The position numbers were made by a program, and so were the translations under genes. From NCBI RefSeq assembly GCF_016758175.1, contig NZ_QYAB01000001.1:211593-275592 (forward strand): a stretch of 64,000 nt of DNA, written 5' to 3'. Source of the DNA: Leucobacter zeae. Its GTDB lineage: Bacteria; Actinomycetota; Actinomycetes; Actinomycetales; Microbacteriaceae. The notes below the pieces were generated by a model that saw only the letters and a list, made by a program, of their open reading frames with translations, was not told where the DNA came from and did no database searches. Below, in pieces: positions 41,568-49,706 of the stretch. Positions within the stretch are counted from its first letter, which is position 1; the number at the start of each line of letters is the position of its first letter.

Positions 41568-42587
41568 GTGGCACCAGGATCGCCTCGTCGCCCCACCCTC
41601 GCCGACGTCGCGCGTCGGGCGGAGATGTCGCCGGCCGCGGTCAGCCTGATCCTGAACAACCGGCCGGGCTCGCGCCTCTCGGCCGAGGCGGTGGAGCGAG
41701 TGCGGGCCGCCGCCGCGGAGCTGGGCTATCGCCCGAACCCCGCTGCGCAGAGCCTTCGTTCGGGAAAGACCCGCACGATCGGCTTCGTCTCCGATCAGGT
41801 GACGCTCACGCGCTACGCCTCCGCCATGATCGGGGGCGTGCTCGAGTCGGCTCGGATGCTCGGGCACACGGTGCTGATGAGCGAGACGGGGCGCGGCGGC
41901 GGGCTCGCCGAAGCTGTCGAGGAGATGGTGGATCGGCGGGTCGACGGACTGCTCATCGGGCTCATGGCCGCCCGGCTCATCGAGGTGCCGCCGATACCCG
42001 AGCAGCTCCCCCTCGTGCTGGTCAACGGTGCGTCGCAGGAGGAGCATCCGTGCGTCCTCCCGGCCGAGCGGTCGGCTGGAGAGGCGGTCGTGCGGCATCT
42101 CGTGGAGCGCCGCCACCGCCGGATCGGCGTGCTCGGCGAGCTGCCCGACGAGCTGACCGTTCCGGCAGCCTCCGTGACGATCCGAGATCGCTTCGCGGGC
42201 ATCTCCGCGCAGCTCGCGCGCGCCCGACTCGCGCCGGTGCGCGTCGAGGTTCCCGCCTGGTCGCCCGAGGTGGGGTACGACTTCGGCGGGCGCCTGCTCG
42301 ACGGGCATCCCGAGCTCACGGCGATCATCGCCGCGAACGACAACGTGGCGTTCGGCGTCTACCAGGCGGCCGCCGCGCGCGGACTGCGCGTCCCCGACGA
42401 TGTCTCGATCGTCTCCTTCGACGACGAAGAGCTCGCCGCATATCTCAGGCCCGGGCTGACGACGGCCCGCCTGCCCTACGGGCAGATGGGGCGCCTTGGC
42501 GTCGAGATGCTGCTCGGCGACCGGCCCGCCGGGTGCGAGCGGCTCGCGATGCCGCTCATCGAGCGCGGTTCGGTGCGCAGCCTCTAG
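41568..42587 (+). CDS. LacI family transcriptional regulator of the sucrose operon
   Basis: The 339-residue protein has the LacI helix-turn-helix (TLADVARRAEMSPAAVSLILNN, about residues 9-30) with hinge helix, and a periplasmic-binding-like sensor ending in RGSVRSL. GTG 41568 is preceded by GAGGAGGGG. It is divergent from the symporter gene and is the evident repressor for the palindrome at 41395-41414; the inducer is probably sucrose, fructose or a phosphate derivative (inference). Confidence 0.92.
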   Translation: MAPGSPRRPTLADVARRAEMSPAAVSLILNNRPGSRLSAEAVERVRAAAAELGYRPNPAAQSLRSGKTRTIGFVSDQVTLTRYASAMIGGVLESARMLGHTVLMSETGRGGGLAEAVEEMVDRRVDGLLIGLMAARLIEVPPIPEQLPLVLVNGASQEEHPCVLPAERSAGEAVVRHLVERRHRRIGVLGELPDELTVPAASVTIRDRFAGISAQLARARLAPVRVEVPAWSPEVGYDFGGRLLDGHPELTAIIAANDNVAFGVYQAAAARGLRVPDDVSIVSFDDEELAAYLRPGLTTARLPYGQMGRLGVEMLLGDRPAGCERLAMPLIERGSVRSL

Positions 42588-42640
42588 GCCGCAGCCGCCC
42601 GCCCTCGTCCCGGTTCCGCCTGCCCGACGGGGCGTGGGGG

Positions 42641-42689
42641 TTGACATGCGCGCGCTCACCTCGTAGGTTCATTAGTGAAGTAATGAACC
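42641..42689 (+). promoter_or_regulatory. Promoter and GntR operator of the YtrA-type operon
   Basis: TTGACA (42641-42646) and TAGGTT (42664-42669) are 17 bp apart. GGTTCATTA (42666-42674) and TAATGAACC (42681-42689) form a perfect inverted repeat around 6 bp that overlaps the -10 and the start site, so autorepression by the GntR protein is expected. Confidence 0.85.
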
Positions 42690-42709
42690 AAGCAAGTTGA
42701 GGAGGGGCG

Positions 42710-43108
42710 ATGTTCGACGACAGCCGTCCGATTTTCCTGCAGCTCGCGGATCGCATCGCGGACGACATCCTCCGCGGCGTGTACGCGGAGGAGGAGCAGG
42801 TGCCCTCGACGAACGAGCTCGCGGCGTACCTGCGCATCAACCCGGCCACCGCGGGCAAGGCGCTGAACCGCCTGGTCGACGCCGGGATCCTGCACAAGCG
42901 GCGCGGGATCGGGATGTTCGTCTCCGCCGGCGCCAAGGCGCTCATCGAGGGCGAGCGGCAGCAGGGATTCGTGCGCCACTACGTCGCCCCGCTCCTCGCG
43001 GAGGCGAAGAACCTCGGCCTGGGCACGGCCGACATCATCCGACTCATCGAGCAGACGGAGGCCGCTCCGGCAGCCGGCGCTCGGGAAGACAAGGAGCCAG
43101 CATCATGA
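42710..43108 (+). CDS. GntR family regulator, YtrA subfamily
   Basis: The 132-residue protein is a winged helix (PIFLQLADRIADDILRGVYAEEEQVPSTNELAAYLRINPATAGKALNRLVDAGIL) with only a short C-terminal dimerisation helix, as in YtrA. It is encoded in front of the ABC genes it should control. GAGGAGGGG precedes the ATG and its stop overlaps the next ATG by 4 nt. Confidence 0.93.
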   Translation: MFDDSRPIFLQLADRIADDILRGVYAEEEQVPSTNELAAYLRINPATAGKALNRLVDAGILHKRRGIGMFVSAGAKALIEGERQQGFVRHYVAPLLAEAKNLGLGTADIIRLIEQTEAAPAAGAREDKEPAS

Positions 43109-44082
43109 CCGCAGTAATCGAGACGCGCGGCCTCACGCGGAGCTACCGCGGCCAGACCGCGCTCGACGACGTCACGCTCGACATCGAGCAGGGGGTCATC
43201 ACCGGCCTCCTCGGCCGCAACGGGGCGGGCAAGACGACCCTCATGTCGCTCATCACCGCGCAGGACCGCCCGAGCTCGGGCACCGTGCGCGTGAACGGAC
43301 GAGAGCCGTTCGAGCGAGCGGAGGCCATCGAGCAGATGTGCTTCGTGCGCGACAACCAGCGCTACCCCGACGACTACAAGCTGAAGCACGCGATCCGGGC
43401 GGCGGCGATCTGCTACCCGAACTGGTCCCAGCCGCTGGCGGATCGGCTGATCGAGCTCTTCCGGATCCCGACGAAGCCCATCATCAAGAAGTTCTCGCGC
43501 GGCCAGCTCTCGGCGCTCGGGATCGTGCTGGGCCTCGCCTCGCGCTCGCCGATCACGTTCTTCGACGAGCCGTACCTCGGCCTCGACGCGACGGCGCGCC
43601 ACATCTTCTACGATGAGCTGCTCGCCGACTACGCCGAGCATCCGCGCACGATCATCCTCTCGACGCACCTCATCGACGAGATGGATCGCCTGCTCGAGCG
43701 CGTCATCGTGCTCGACCGGGGCCGCGTGCTGCGGCACGCCGATGTCGAGGAGCTGCGCGGCGGCGCCTACCAGCTCGCGGGCAAGGCGGCGGCGATCGAC
43801 GGATTCGCTGGAGGCCGCACCGTGCTCTCGCGGCGGGCGATCGGCGGGCTCGCCACCGTCGTCGTCGAGGGACGGCTGACGGCTGAGGACCGGGCCGCGG
43901 CGGCGGAGGCCGGCCTCGACGTGTCGACCGTGTCGCTGCAGGAGCTCGTCGCGGCCTACGGGCTCGGGGACACCGCGTCAGAGGGCGACCCCGGAGCGCA
44001 CGCATCGCAGCGAGGGACCGGGCGCGGCGGCCAGCCGGCCGCTGCGGAGCACGACATGCACAGCGAAAGGAGCGCATCATGA
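43105..44082 (+). CDS. ABC transporter ATP-binding protein of the GntR operon
   Basis: 325 residues. Walker A GRNGAGKTT near 38, Walker B ITFFDEP near 155, switch His in STHLIDE near 191. The signature is FSRGQLSAL, with Arg in place of the first Gly of SGGQ, as often seen in YtrB/BcrA-like ATPases linked to YtrA regulators. A Gly/Ala/His-rich tail of about 30 residues ends the protein. Its stop overlaps the permease ATG. Confidence 0.9.
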   Translation: MTAVIETRGLTRSYRGQTALDDVTLDIEQGVITGLLGRNGAGKTTLMSLITAQDRPSSGTVRVNGREPFERAEAIEQMCFVRDNQRYPDDYKLKHAIRAAAICYPNWSQPLADRLIELFRIPTKPIIKKFSRGQLSALGIVLGLASRSPITFFDEPYLGLDATARHIFYDELLADYAEHPRTIILSTHLIDEMDRLLERVIVLDRGRVLRHADVEELRGGAYQLAGKAAAIDGFAGGRTVLSRRAIGGLATVVVEGRLTAEDRAAAAEAGLDVSTVSLQELVAAYGLGDTASEGDPGAHASQRGTGRGGQPAAAEHDMHSERSAS

Positions 44083-44792
44083 ACCGCGTACTGAAGGTGA
44101 CGAGGCTGCACCTCAACAAGATGTCCACGTTCGCGATCACCCCGCTGATGATCCTCGGCATCGTGATGGTGGTGTCGGTCGTCATCGCGATCGCGATCCA
44201 GCGGGCGCTGACGAACCCCGCCGATTCCGCGGCCTACGTCGAGGGCGCGCGCCAGAACAGCGCGATCATCTGGTCGCTGCCCGGCTTCCTCATCTACTAC
44301 GGCGTGCAGGCCGTCGCCACGAGCTACCCGTTCGCGCTCGCGCTCGGCACCACCAGGCGAGACTTCATCCTCGGCACGATCGTGGCGAACATCGTGCAGT
44401 CCGCGTACGTCGCGCTGCTGCTGCTCGCGCTGCTCGGGATCGAGCTCGCCACCGGTCACTGGTTCGCCGGCGTCTACGTGCTCGACACGTACGCGGTCGG
44501 GGCGGGCAATCCGCTGACGCTCGTCGTGACGGCCTTCCTCGGCGTCATGGTCTGCCTCACGGTCGGCGGCGTCTTCGGCGCGGTGTGGGTGCGGTTCGGC
44601 GCGAAGGGCCCGACCTTCGTCGGGCTGGCGCTGGCGCTCGGCTTCGCGGTCGTGCTGCTCATCGTCGCCCCGCAGCTCGGCGAGATCATCGCCGCCATCA
44701 CGTCGACGTCGCTCGTGATCGCCGCGCTCGTGATCATGGCGATCTGCCTCATCGGCACCTGGTTCGCGATGCGGCGGGCCTCGGTGCGCTGA
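44079..44792 (+). CDS. ABC transporter permease of the GntR operon
   Basis: The 237-residue membrane protein has six predicted helices (about 20-45, 62-85, 105-130, 150-172, 180-200, 208-230) and no recognised binding motif. Its position after a YtrA regulator and an ATPase marks it as the membrane half of the exporter, probably linked to cell-wall antibiotic or envelope stress (inference). Confidence 0.8.
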   Translation: MNRVLKVTRLHLNKMSTFAITPLMILGIVMVVSVVIAIAIQRALTNPADSAAYVEGARQNSAIIWSLPGFLIYYGVQAVATSYPFALALGTTRRDFILGTIVANIVQSAYVALLLLALLGIELATGHWFAGVYVLDTYAVGAGNPLTLVVTAFLGVMVCLTVGGVFGAVWVRFGAKGPTFVGLALALGFAVVLLIVAPQLGEIIAAITSTSLVIAALVIMAICLIGTWFAMRRASVR

Positions 44793-44806
44793 GCGGGCGC
44801 GGAACC

Positions 44807-44870
44807 CGGATCGGGGTCAGTTCGGGGGTGTGTCGCGGGTGTGACACACCCCCGAACTGACCCCGATCCG
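44807..44870. terminator. Long-stem intergenic hairpin B (28-bp perfect arms)
   Basis: Positions 44807-44834 pair perfectly with 44843-44870 around an 8-nt loop, between the convergent permease and MFS genes. It shares GGGTCA and TTCGGGGGTGTGT with hairpin A at 31524-31586. Confidence 0.9.
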
Positions 44871-44889
44871 TTGGGGCGGGTGGGGCGGC

Positions 44890-46365
44890 TCAGGCGGCGC
44901 GGTCGGTGAACGCGTCGCGCGGCACGAAGCAGAGCAGCGCGGCGGCCAGGAGCGCCGTGGCGCCGCAGATGATCCACACCGTGAGGTAGCCCGCGAGCGA
45001 CCCAGCGGTCCCGTCGCCGTCGGCGCCGGCTGCCCCCGCGACGCCGTGCATGAGCGCGAGACCGAAGACCGCCGATGCGATCGCCCCGCCGACCGTCTTC
45101 ACGGAGTTCGTGAGCCCGGTCGCGACGCCGGTCTGGGAGTCCGGCGCCGCCGACGCCGCGGCCGCAGGCAGCGCCGCGACGAGGGCCCCGGATCCGAGGC
45201 CCGCGATCATCATGTTCACGACGACCTGCGCGTAGCTGTTGTGGAAGGGCAGGAACAGCAGGTAGCCCGCACCCACCAGCCCCGCAGCACCGATGAGCGC
45301 GATGCGCGGCGTGCACCACCTGGCGATCTTGGGGAAGAGCAGCGCGCCGACGATCATCGCGATGAGGTAGCACCCGATGAGCAGCGAGGTCGTGAACCCG
45401 CGTGTGCCGAGTCCGTACCCGGTGACCTCGGGGTCCGTGCGCGCGAACGTCGAGAGCGGGGCCTGTGCGCCGAGCACGCTCACGCCGAAGAGCCCGGCCG
45501 TGAGGAACACCGGGGCGAGCGCCGGCGATCGGAACATGCGCACGTCGATGAGCGGGTCCGGGTGGCGCAGCTCGTGGCGCGCGAAGGGCACGAGCAGTCC
45601 GAGGCCCAGCGCGATCACGAGCCAGGGCGCGGGCGAGGCCGGCCCGTCGAGCCGCAGCAGGCTGAGCCCGCCGGTGAACGCGATGAGCGCGAGCGACACG
45701 AGCACCAGGCCGGTCAGGTCGAGCCGCCCGCCAGGTCGCAGATCCGACTCCCGCACCCCGAACCAGACGACGCAGAAGCAGGCGACCACGCACACGGCAG
45801 GCACGAGCAGTACGATCTGCAGCGGCAGCACGTCGATGAGCCGGCCGCCGAGCAGCGCGCCGAGGATCGCGCCGAGCTCGAGGAAGGCGACGAGGATCCC
45901 AGCGGCGCGCGCGGTGAGCACGGAGGCGCCGGCGCGGCCGCGGGTGCGCGACCAGATGATCGCGATCTCGAGCGGGAGCCAGACCACGTAGAACCCCTGC
46001 AGGGTCCACGCCACGAGGAACACGGCGAAGGAGTCGGTGAAGGGGAGCGCGAGCGAGGCGAGCGCCGTGAGCGCGGTCGACCACAGCAGCATCCTGCGGT
46101 GCCCGAACATGTCGCCGAGCTTCGCGAACGCCGGCACGACGAGCGCCGACAGCATGAGCTGGGTGCCCTCGAACCAGTTGACGTCGGCGTCGTGGATGCC
46201 GAGGCGCCGTGCGATGTCGGTGAGCATGGGCGTGTAGTAGCCCTGCAGGATCCCGCTCGTCAGCTCGACGAATGCGAGGAAGCCGACCACCCCCGCCAGT
46301 GCGCCCAATCGCACCCTCGGCCTCGACGCGGGGCCGGCGGCTGCGCCCGCAGCGGCGGCGCTCAT
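44890..46365 (-). CDS. MFS transporter, DHA2-like
   Basis: Major facilitator of 491 residues with about 14 helices. The motif A-like loop is KLGDMFGHRRML near 85 and motif C-like AGILVAFLELGAILGALLGG lies near 155. Likely a drug or metabolite exporter. Its ATG overlaps the M20 peptidase stop (46362), so the two form an operon; the peptidase might release a product that is exported (inference). Confidence 0.85.
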   Translation of the reverse strand: MSAAAAGAAAGPASRPRVRLGALAGVVGFLAFVELTSGILQGYYTPMLTDIARRLGIHDADVNWFEGTQLMLSALVVPAFAKLGDMFGHRRMLLWSTALTALASLALPFTDSFAVFLVAWTLQGFYVVWLPLEIAIIWSRTRGRAGASVLTARAAGILVAFLELGAILGALLGGRLIDVLPLQIVLLVPAVCVVACFCVVWFGVRESDLRPGGRLDLTGLVLVSLALIAFTGGLSLLRLDGPASPAPWLVIALGLGLLVPFARHELRHPDPLIDVRMFRSPALAPVFLTAGLFGVSVLGAQAPLSTFARTDPEVTGYGLGTRGFTTSLLIGCYLIAMIVGALLFPKIARWCTPRIALIGAAGLVGAGYLLFLPFHNSYAQVVVNMMIAGLGSGALVAALPAAAASAAPDSQTGVATGLTNSVKTVGGAIASAVFGLALMHGVAGAAGADGDGTAGSLAGYLTVWIICGATALLAAALLCFVPRDAFTDRAA

Positions 46366-47708
46366 CCGGGAAGCCCCTCGATCAGGCGGCGGTGGAAGAT
46401 CTCGCCGCGCACCAGTTCGGTGATCGCCACGCGCTCGTCGACGCCGTGGATCGCGGCGCGCTGCTCGGCGTTCATCATGAGGGGCGCGAACCGGTACGTG
46501 GCGGGGGCGTAGCGATGGAAGTAGCGGGAGTCGGTCGCCGCCATCGTGACGTACGGCACGGTGATGGCCTCGGGGTGGGAGGCGCCGACGGCCGCCGCGA
46601 TGAGTGCGAACTGCTGACCGTCGGACGGCGATTCCGGTGAGGCGTCGTTCCCCTCGAGCACGTCGACGCTCACCGCGCTGTCGCCGATCCTGCGCCGCAG
46701 CCGCTGCGCCGCGCCCGCGACGGTCTCCCCGAGCGCGAGCCGCAGGTTCAGGATCGCATGGGCCTGCGACGGCAGCACGTTGTCGGCGGTGCCGCCCGCG
46801 AGGCGCGTCGGGGCGATCGTGGTGCGCACCATCGCGGCGGCCTCGCCGCCGAGCGCCGCGAACGCGCGCGCGTTCAGCCAGGGCCACGCGGAGAGGAGCC
46901 GGTAGAGCGGACGTCCGATGCCGCGCGAGCGCGGAGCGAAGCGCCCGAGCATGCGCGGGATCGCTCGGGGAGCCCGTGCGCGGAAGGTGCCTGGTGCGAG
47001 CCGGTTCACCGCACGCGCCACCCGCCCGACCGCCGTCAGCTTCGGCGGCACCGAGGCGTGCCCGCCGTCGCCCCGCGCGCTGATGCGCACGGTGGCGAGT
47101 CCCTTCTCCCCCACACCGACCATGGCCGCCGTGCCCGTGACGAAGGGGAGCGGGGCGTCGGTGACGGCGCCGCCCTCGTCGAGCACGATCCACGGGCGGA
47201 CTCCGCGTTCGTGCAGGGTGTCGGAGATGACCCGGGCCGCATCGCCGAACGTCTCCTCGTTGCCGCCGAAGGACAGCAGCACGTCGCGTGCGGGGACGAA
47301 ACCGCCTGCGAGGAGGTTCTCGACGGCCTCGAGCACGACGAGCATCGGGCCCTTGTCGTCGAGTGCGCCCCGACCGTGCACGTATCCGCCCTCGATGCGT
47401 CCCTCGAAAGCGGGGAAGGTCCAGTGGTCGCTCGGATCGACCGGCACGACGTCGTAGTGGGCCATGAGCACCGCCGGGTCGGACGCCGAACGACCGGGCC
47501 AGCGATAGAGCAGTCCGAAGTCGGTGATGCGTTCGCGCGAGAGATGCTCGTGGACCAGCGGATACAGTTCTTCGAGCAGGGCGACGAACGCCTCGAACGG
47601 GCCGCGCCCGCGCTCCTCGAGCTCCGCGGACACCGTCGGGATCCGGATCATTCGGGAGAGCCGCAGTTCCAAGCCCTCGCGGGGGGCGACATCGACGCTG
47701 ACGTTCAT
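46362..47708 (-). CDS. M20/M25/M40 family metallo-hydrolase
   Basis: Di-zinc peptidase or amidohydrolase, 448 residues. The metal and catalytic motifs are visible: HYDVVPVD near 86, GRGALDDKG near 113, GGNEETF near 150 (family GxEE), DEGG near 178, and a final His in AAIHGVDE near 421. The dimerisation domain lies in between. Close to the mammalian carboxypeptidase S/PM20D1 type by length. TATGCT lies 6 nt before the ATG, so the transcript is probably leaderless. Confidence 0.88.
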   Translation of the reverse strand: MNVSVDVAPREGLELRLSRMIRIPTVSAELEERGRGPFEAFVALLEELYPLVHEHLSRERITDFGLLYRWPGRSASDPAVLMAHYDVVPVDPSDHWTFPAFEGRIEGGYVHGRGALDDKGPMLVVLEAVENLLAGGFVPARDVLLSFGGNEETFGDAARVISDTLHERGVRPWIVLDEGGAVTDAPLPFVTGTAAMVGVGEKGLATVRISARGDGGHASVPPKLTAVGRVARAVNRLAPGTFRARAPRAIPRMLGRFAPRSRGIGRPLYRLLSAWPWLNARAFAALGGEAAAMVRTTIAPTRLAGGTADNVLPSQAHAILNLRLALGETVAGAAQRLRRRIGDSAVSVDVLEGNDASPESPSDGQQFALIAAAVGASHPEAITVPYVTMAATDSRYFHRYAPATYRFAPLMMNAEQRAAIHGVDERVAITELVRGEIFHRRLIEGLPG

Positions 47709-47714
47709 GGGGTC

Positions 47715-47720
47715 AGCATA
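47715..47720 (-). promoter_or_regulatory. -10 element of the leaderless M20-MFS promoter
   Basis: Minus-strand TATGCT, 6 nt before the ATG at 47708. Confidence 0.5.
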
Positions 47721-47739
47721 GCGGCGGCCCCGGACGGTC

Positions 47740-49089
47740 TCAGCCGGTACTGCCGGAACCTCCCATGCCGCCGGAGACTCCGCCGCCCGGGTCCCCCGTG
47801 CCGCCCGCGGCCTTCGCCTCCAGCAGGCGCCGCTCGCTGTCGTTCCGCGCGAGCGCTGCGGCAGCGGCGAACGACTCCCGCGCCTCGTCCTCTCTGCCGA
47901 TGCGCCGCAGCAGCTCCGCTCGCGTGGCGGGGAGGAGGTGGTAGTCGCGCAGCGCCCCCGATGCCTCGAGGCGGTCCAGTACCGGGAGCGCTTCGGCCGG
48001 CCCGCTGGCCATGGCGATGGCCCCGGCGCGGTTGAGTTCGACGACGGGGGACGGGGCGATGCGGCCGAGGGCCTCGTAGATCAGCACGATGCGATCCCAA
48101 TCGGTGTCCGCGAACGTCAGCGCCGCCGCGTGGCACTCGGCGATCGCCGCCTGGAGCGCGTACGGCCCGCGGCCGCGGCCGATCCGGTCGGAGGCCGCGA
48201 GGGCCGCGCGGCCGCGGGAGATCGCGTCGCGATCCCACTGCATCCGGTCCTGCCGGTCCAGCTGCACCGGATCGCCCGCCGCGGTGATGCGTGCGGGAAA
48301 GCGGGCGGCCGTGAGCTCCATGAGGGCGAGCAGCCCGAGGGCCTCGGGCTCCCGCGGGACGAGGCCGACGAGCACGCGCGCGAGCCGGATCGCCTCGCGG
48401 GAGAGCTCCGGCCGCATCCAATCGCTCCCGGAGTTCGCCGAGTGGCCCTCGTTGAAGACGAGGTAGAGCACGCCCAGGATGCTCGCGAGACGTGGAGCGA
48501 ACTCGTCCCGTCCGGGGGTTTCGAAGGGGACGTTCGCGGCAGACAGCGTCCGCTTCGCGCGCACGATGCGCTGCTGGACGGTGGAGACCGGCACCAGGAA
48601 GGCGCGGGCGATCTCGTCGCTCGTGAGGCCGCCGACGACGCGCAGCGTCAGCGCGACCTGGGCTTCGCGGGAGAGGACCGGGTGGCACGCGATGCAGATG
48701 AGTCCGAGCACCTCGTCGTCGATGCGGTCGGGATCCCAGGGGGCGTCGGCGTCGGGCCCGGCGCGCTGTTCGCGCTCGAGATCGTGGGCGATCGCCGCGA
48801 CCCGGTCGTCGAAGCGTTCGGCCCGTCGCCAGTGGTCGACCGCCTTCCGGCGGGCCACGGTCGTGAGCCAGGCGGCCGGATTGCGGGGGACGCCGCTCCC
48901 GGGCCACTGCGCGAGCGCGTCGGCGAGCGCCTCCTGCGCGAGGTCCTCCGCCAGCTCGAAGCTGCCGACCGACCGGGTCAGCGTGGCGACGATCCTCGCG
49001 GACTCGATGCGCCAGACCGCTGCGACGGCACGCCGAACCGACGCCGGATCGGAGCCGATGCCCCGATCCGGATCGTCGCTCTCCGGCAC
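47740..49089 (-). CDS. ECF sigma factor, ECF42 type with C-terminal TPR-like extension
   Basis: RNA polymerase sigma factor of 449 residues, much longer than ordinary ECF factors. Region 2 is in SFELAEDLAQEALADALAQW (about 42-62), region 4 in LTSDEIARAFLVPVSTVQQRIVRAKR (about 153-180), and a helical extension (about 190-430) follows, as in ECF42. GTG 49089 has GGAG upstream. It lies 16 bp downstream of the DGPF gene, the usual partner of ECF42. No anti-sigma factor is near. Confidence 0.9.
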   Translation of the reverse strand: MPESDDPDRGIGSDPASVRRAVAAVWRIESARIVATLTRSVGSFELAEDLAQEALADALAQWPGSGVPRNPAAWLTTVARRKAVDHWRRAERFDDRVAAIAHDLEREQRAGPDADAPWDPDRIDDEVLGLICIACHPVLSREAQVALTLRVVGGLTSDEIARAFLVPVSTVQQRIVRAKRTLSAANVPFETPGRDEFAPRLASILGVLYLVFNEGHSANSGSDWMRPELSREAIRLARVLVGLVPREPEALGLLALMELTAARFPARITAAGDPVQLDRQDRMQWDRDAISRGRAALAASDRIGRGRGPYALQAAIAECHAAALTFADTDWDRIVLIYEALGRIAPSPVVELNRAGAIAMASGPAEALPVLDRLEASGALRDYHLLPATRAELLRRIGREDEARESFAAAAALARNDSERRLLEAKAAGGTGDPGGGVSGGMGGSGSTG

Positions 49090-49105
49090 CGACTCGATCT
49101 CCGTG

Positions 49106-49540
49106 CTACGCCCCCTGCTCGGCGGCCTTCGCCTCGGCGTCGGCGATCCACTGCTTCTCCTTCTGCACCCACTCGTTGTCCTCGGGGAACTCGTCGACGC
49201 CGTGGATGCGGCGCACCTCGAGCTGGTTGCCTGGGCCGAGCGGGCAGCGCTTCGCCCACTCGACGGCCTCCTCCTTCGACGAGACCTCGATGATCCAGAA
49301 GCCGTTGAACAGCTCCTTGGTCTCGCCGTACGGTCCGTCGGTGACGAGCGGGGTCTCCGCCGAGAAGTCGACCACGAAGCCCTCCTCGGGAGGGGTCAGG
49401 CCGTCGCCGCCGGCCAGCACGCCGGCCTTGACCATCGACTCGTTGTAGCGGCCCATGTCCGCGATGATCTGCTCGAAGGGGATCTCCTGCGATGCCGCGA
49501 GCGCCTCGTCGGTGGCCCGCATGATCAGCATGTACTTCAC
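49106..49540 (-). CDS. YCII-related DGPF family protein
   Basis: The 144-residue protein has a ferredoxin-like YCII fold with the hallmark DGPYGETKE near 72 and KYMLIMRATDEA at the start. Genes of this family are the conserved neighbours and probable targets of ECF42 sigma factors. GTG 49540 is preferred over the ATG at 49552 because GGAG lies 7 nt upstream. Enzymatic role unknown. Confidence 0.88.
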   Translation of the reverse strand: MKYMLIMRATDEALAASQEIPFEQIIADMGRYNESMVKAGVLAGGDGLTPPEEGFVVDFSAETPLVTDGPYGETKELFNGFWIIEVSSKEEAVEWAKRCPLGPGNQLEVRRIHGVDEFPEDNEWVQKEKQWIADAEAKAAEQGA

Positions 49541-49654
49541 GATGTTCTCCATTCGTTCCGGGTGCGACCGGGTCGTCCGTTTCGACCCTGTCATCGAATA
49601 CGTCGAATGGGAACCGCCGGGATCGACAACTCGGCAAAAAGTTTCGGAGGGATG

Positions 49655-49694
49655 CGCAGAGCCCCCGTTCCCTGCGGGGGACGGGGGCTCTGCG
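49655..49694. terminator. Terminator after the dicarboxylate symporter
   Basis: CGCAGAGCCCCCGT (49655-49668) pairs with ACGGGGGCTCTGCG (49681-49694). It follows the symporter stop at 49707 on the minus strand, with a T-run a little further on. Confidence 0.8.
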
Positions 49695-49706
49695 CTGCGG
49701 ACGGGA

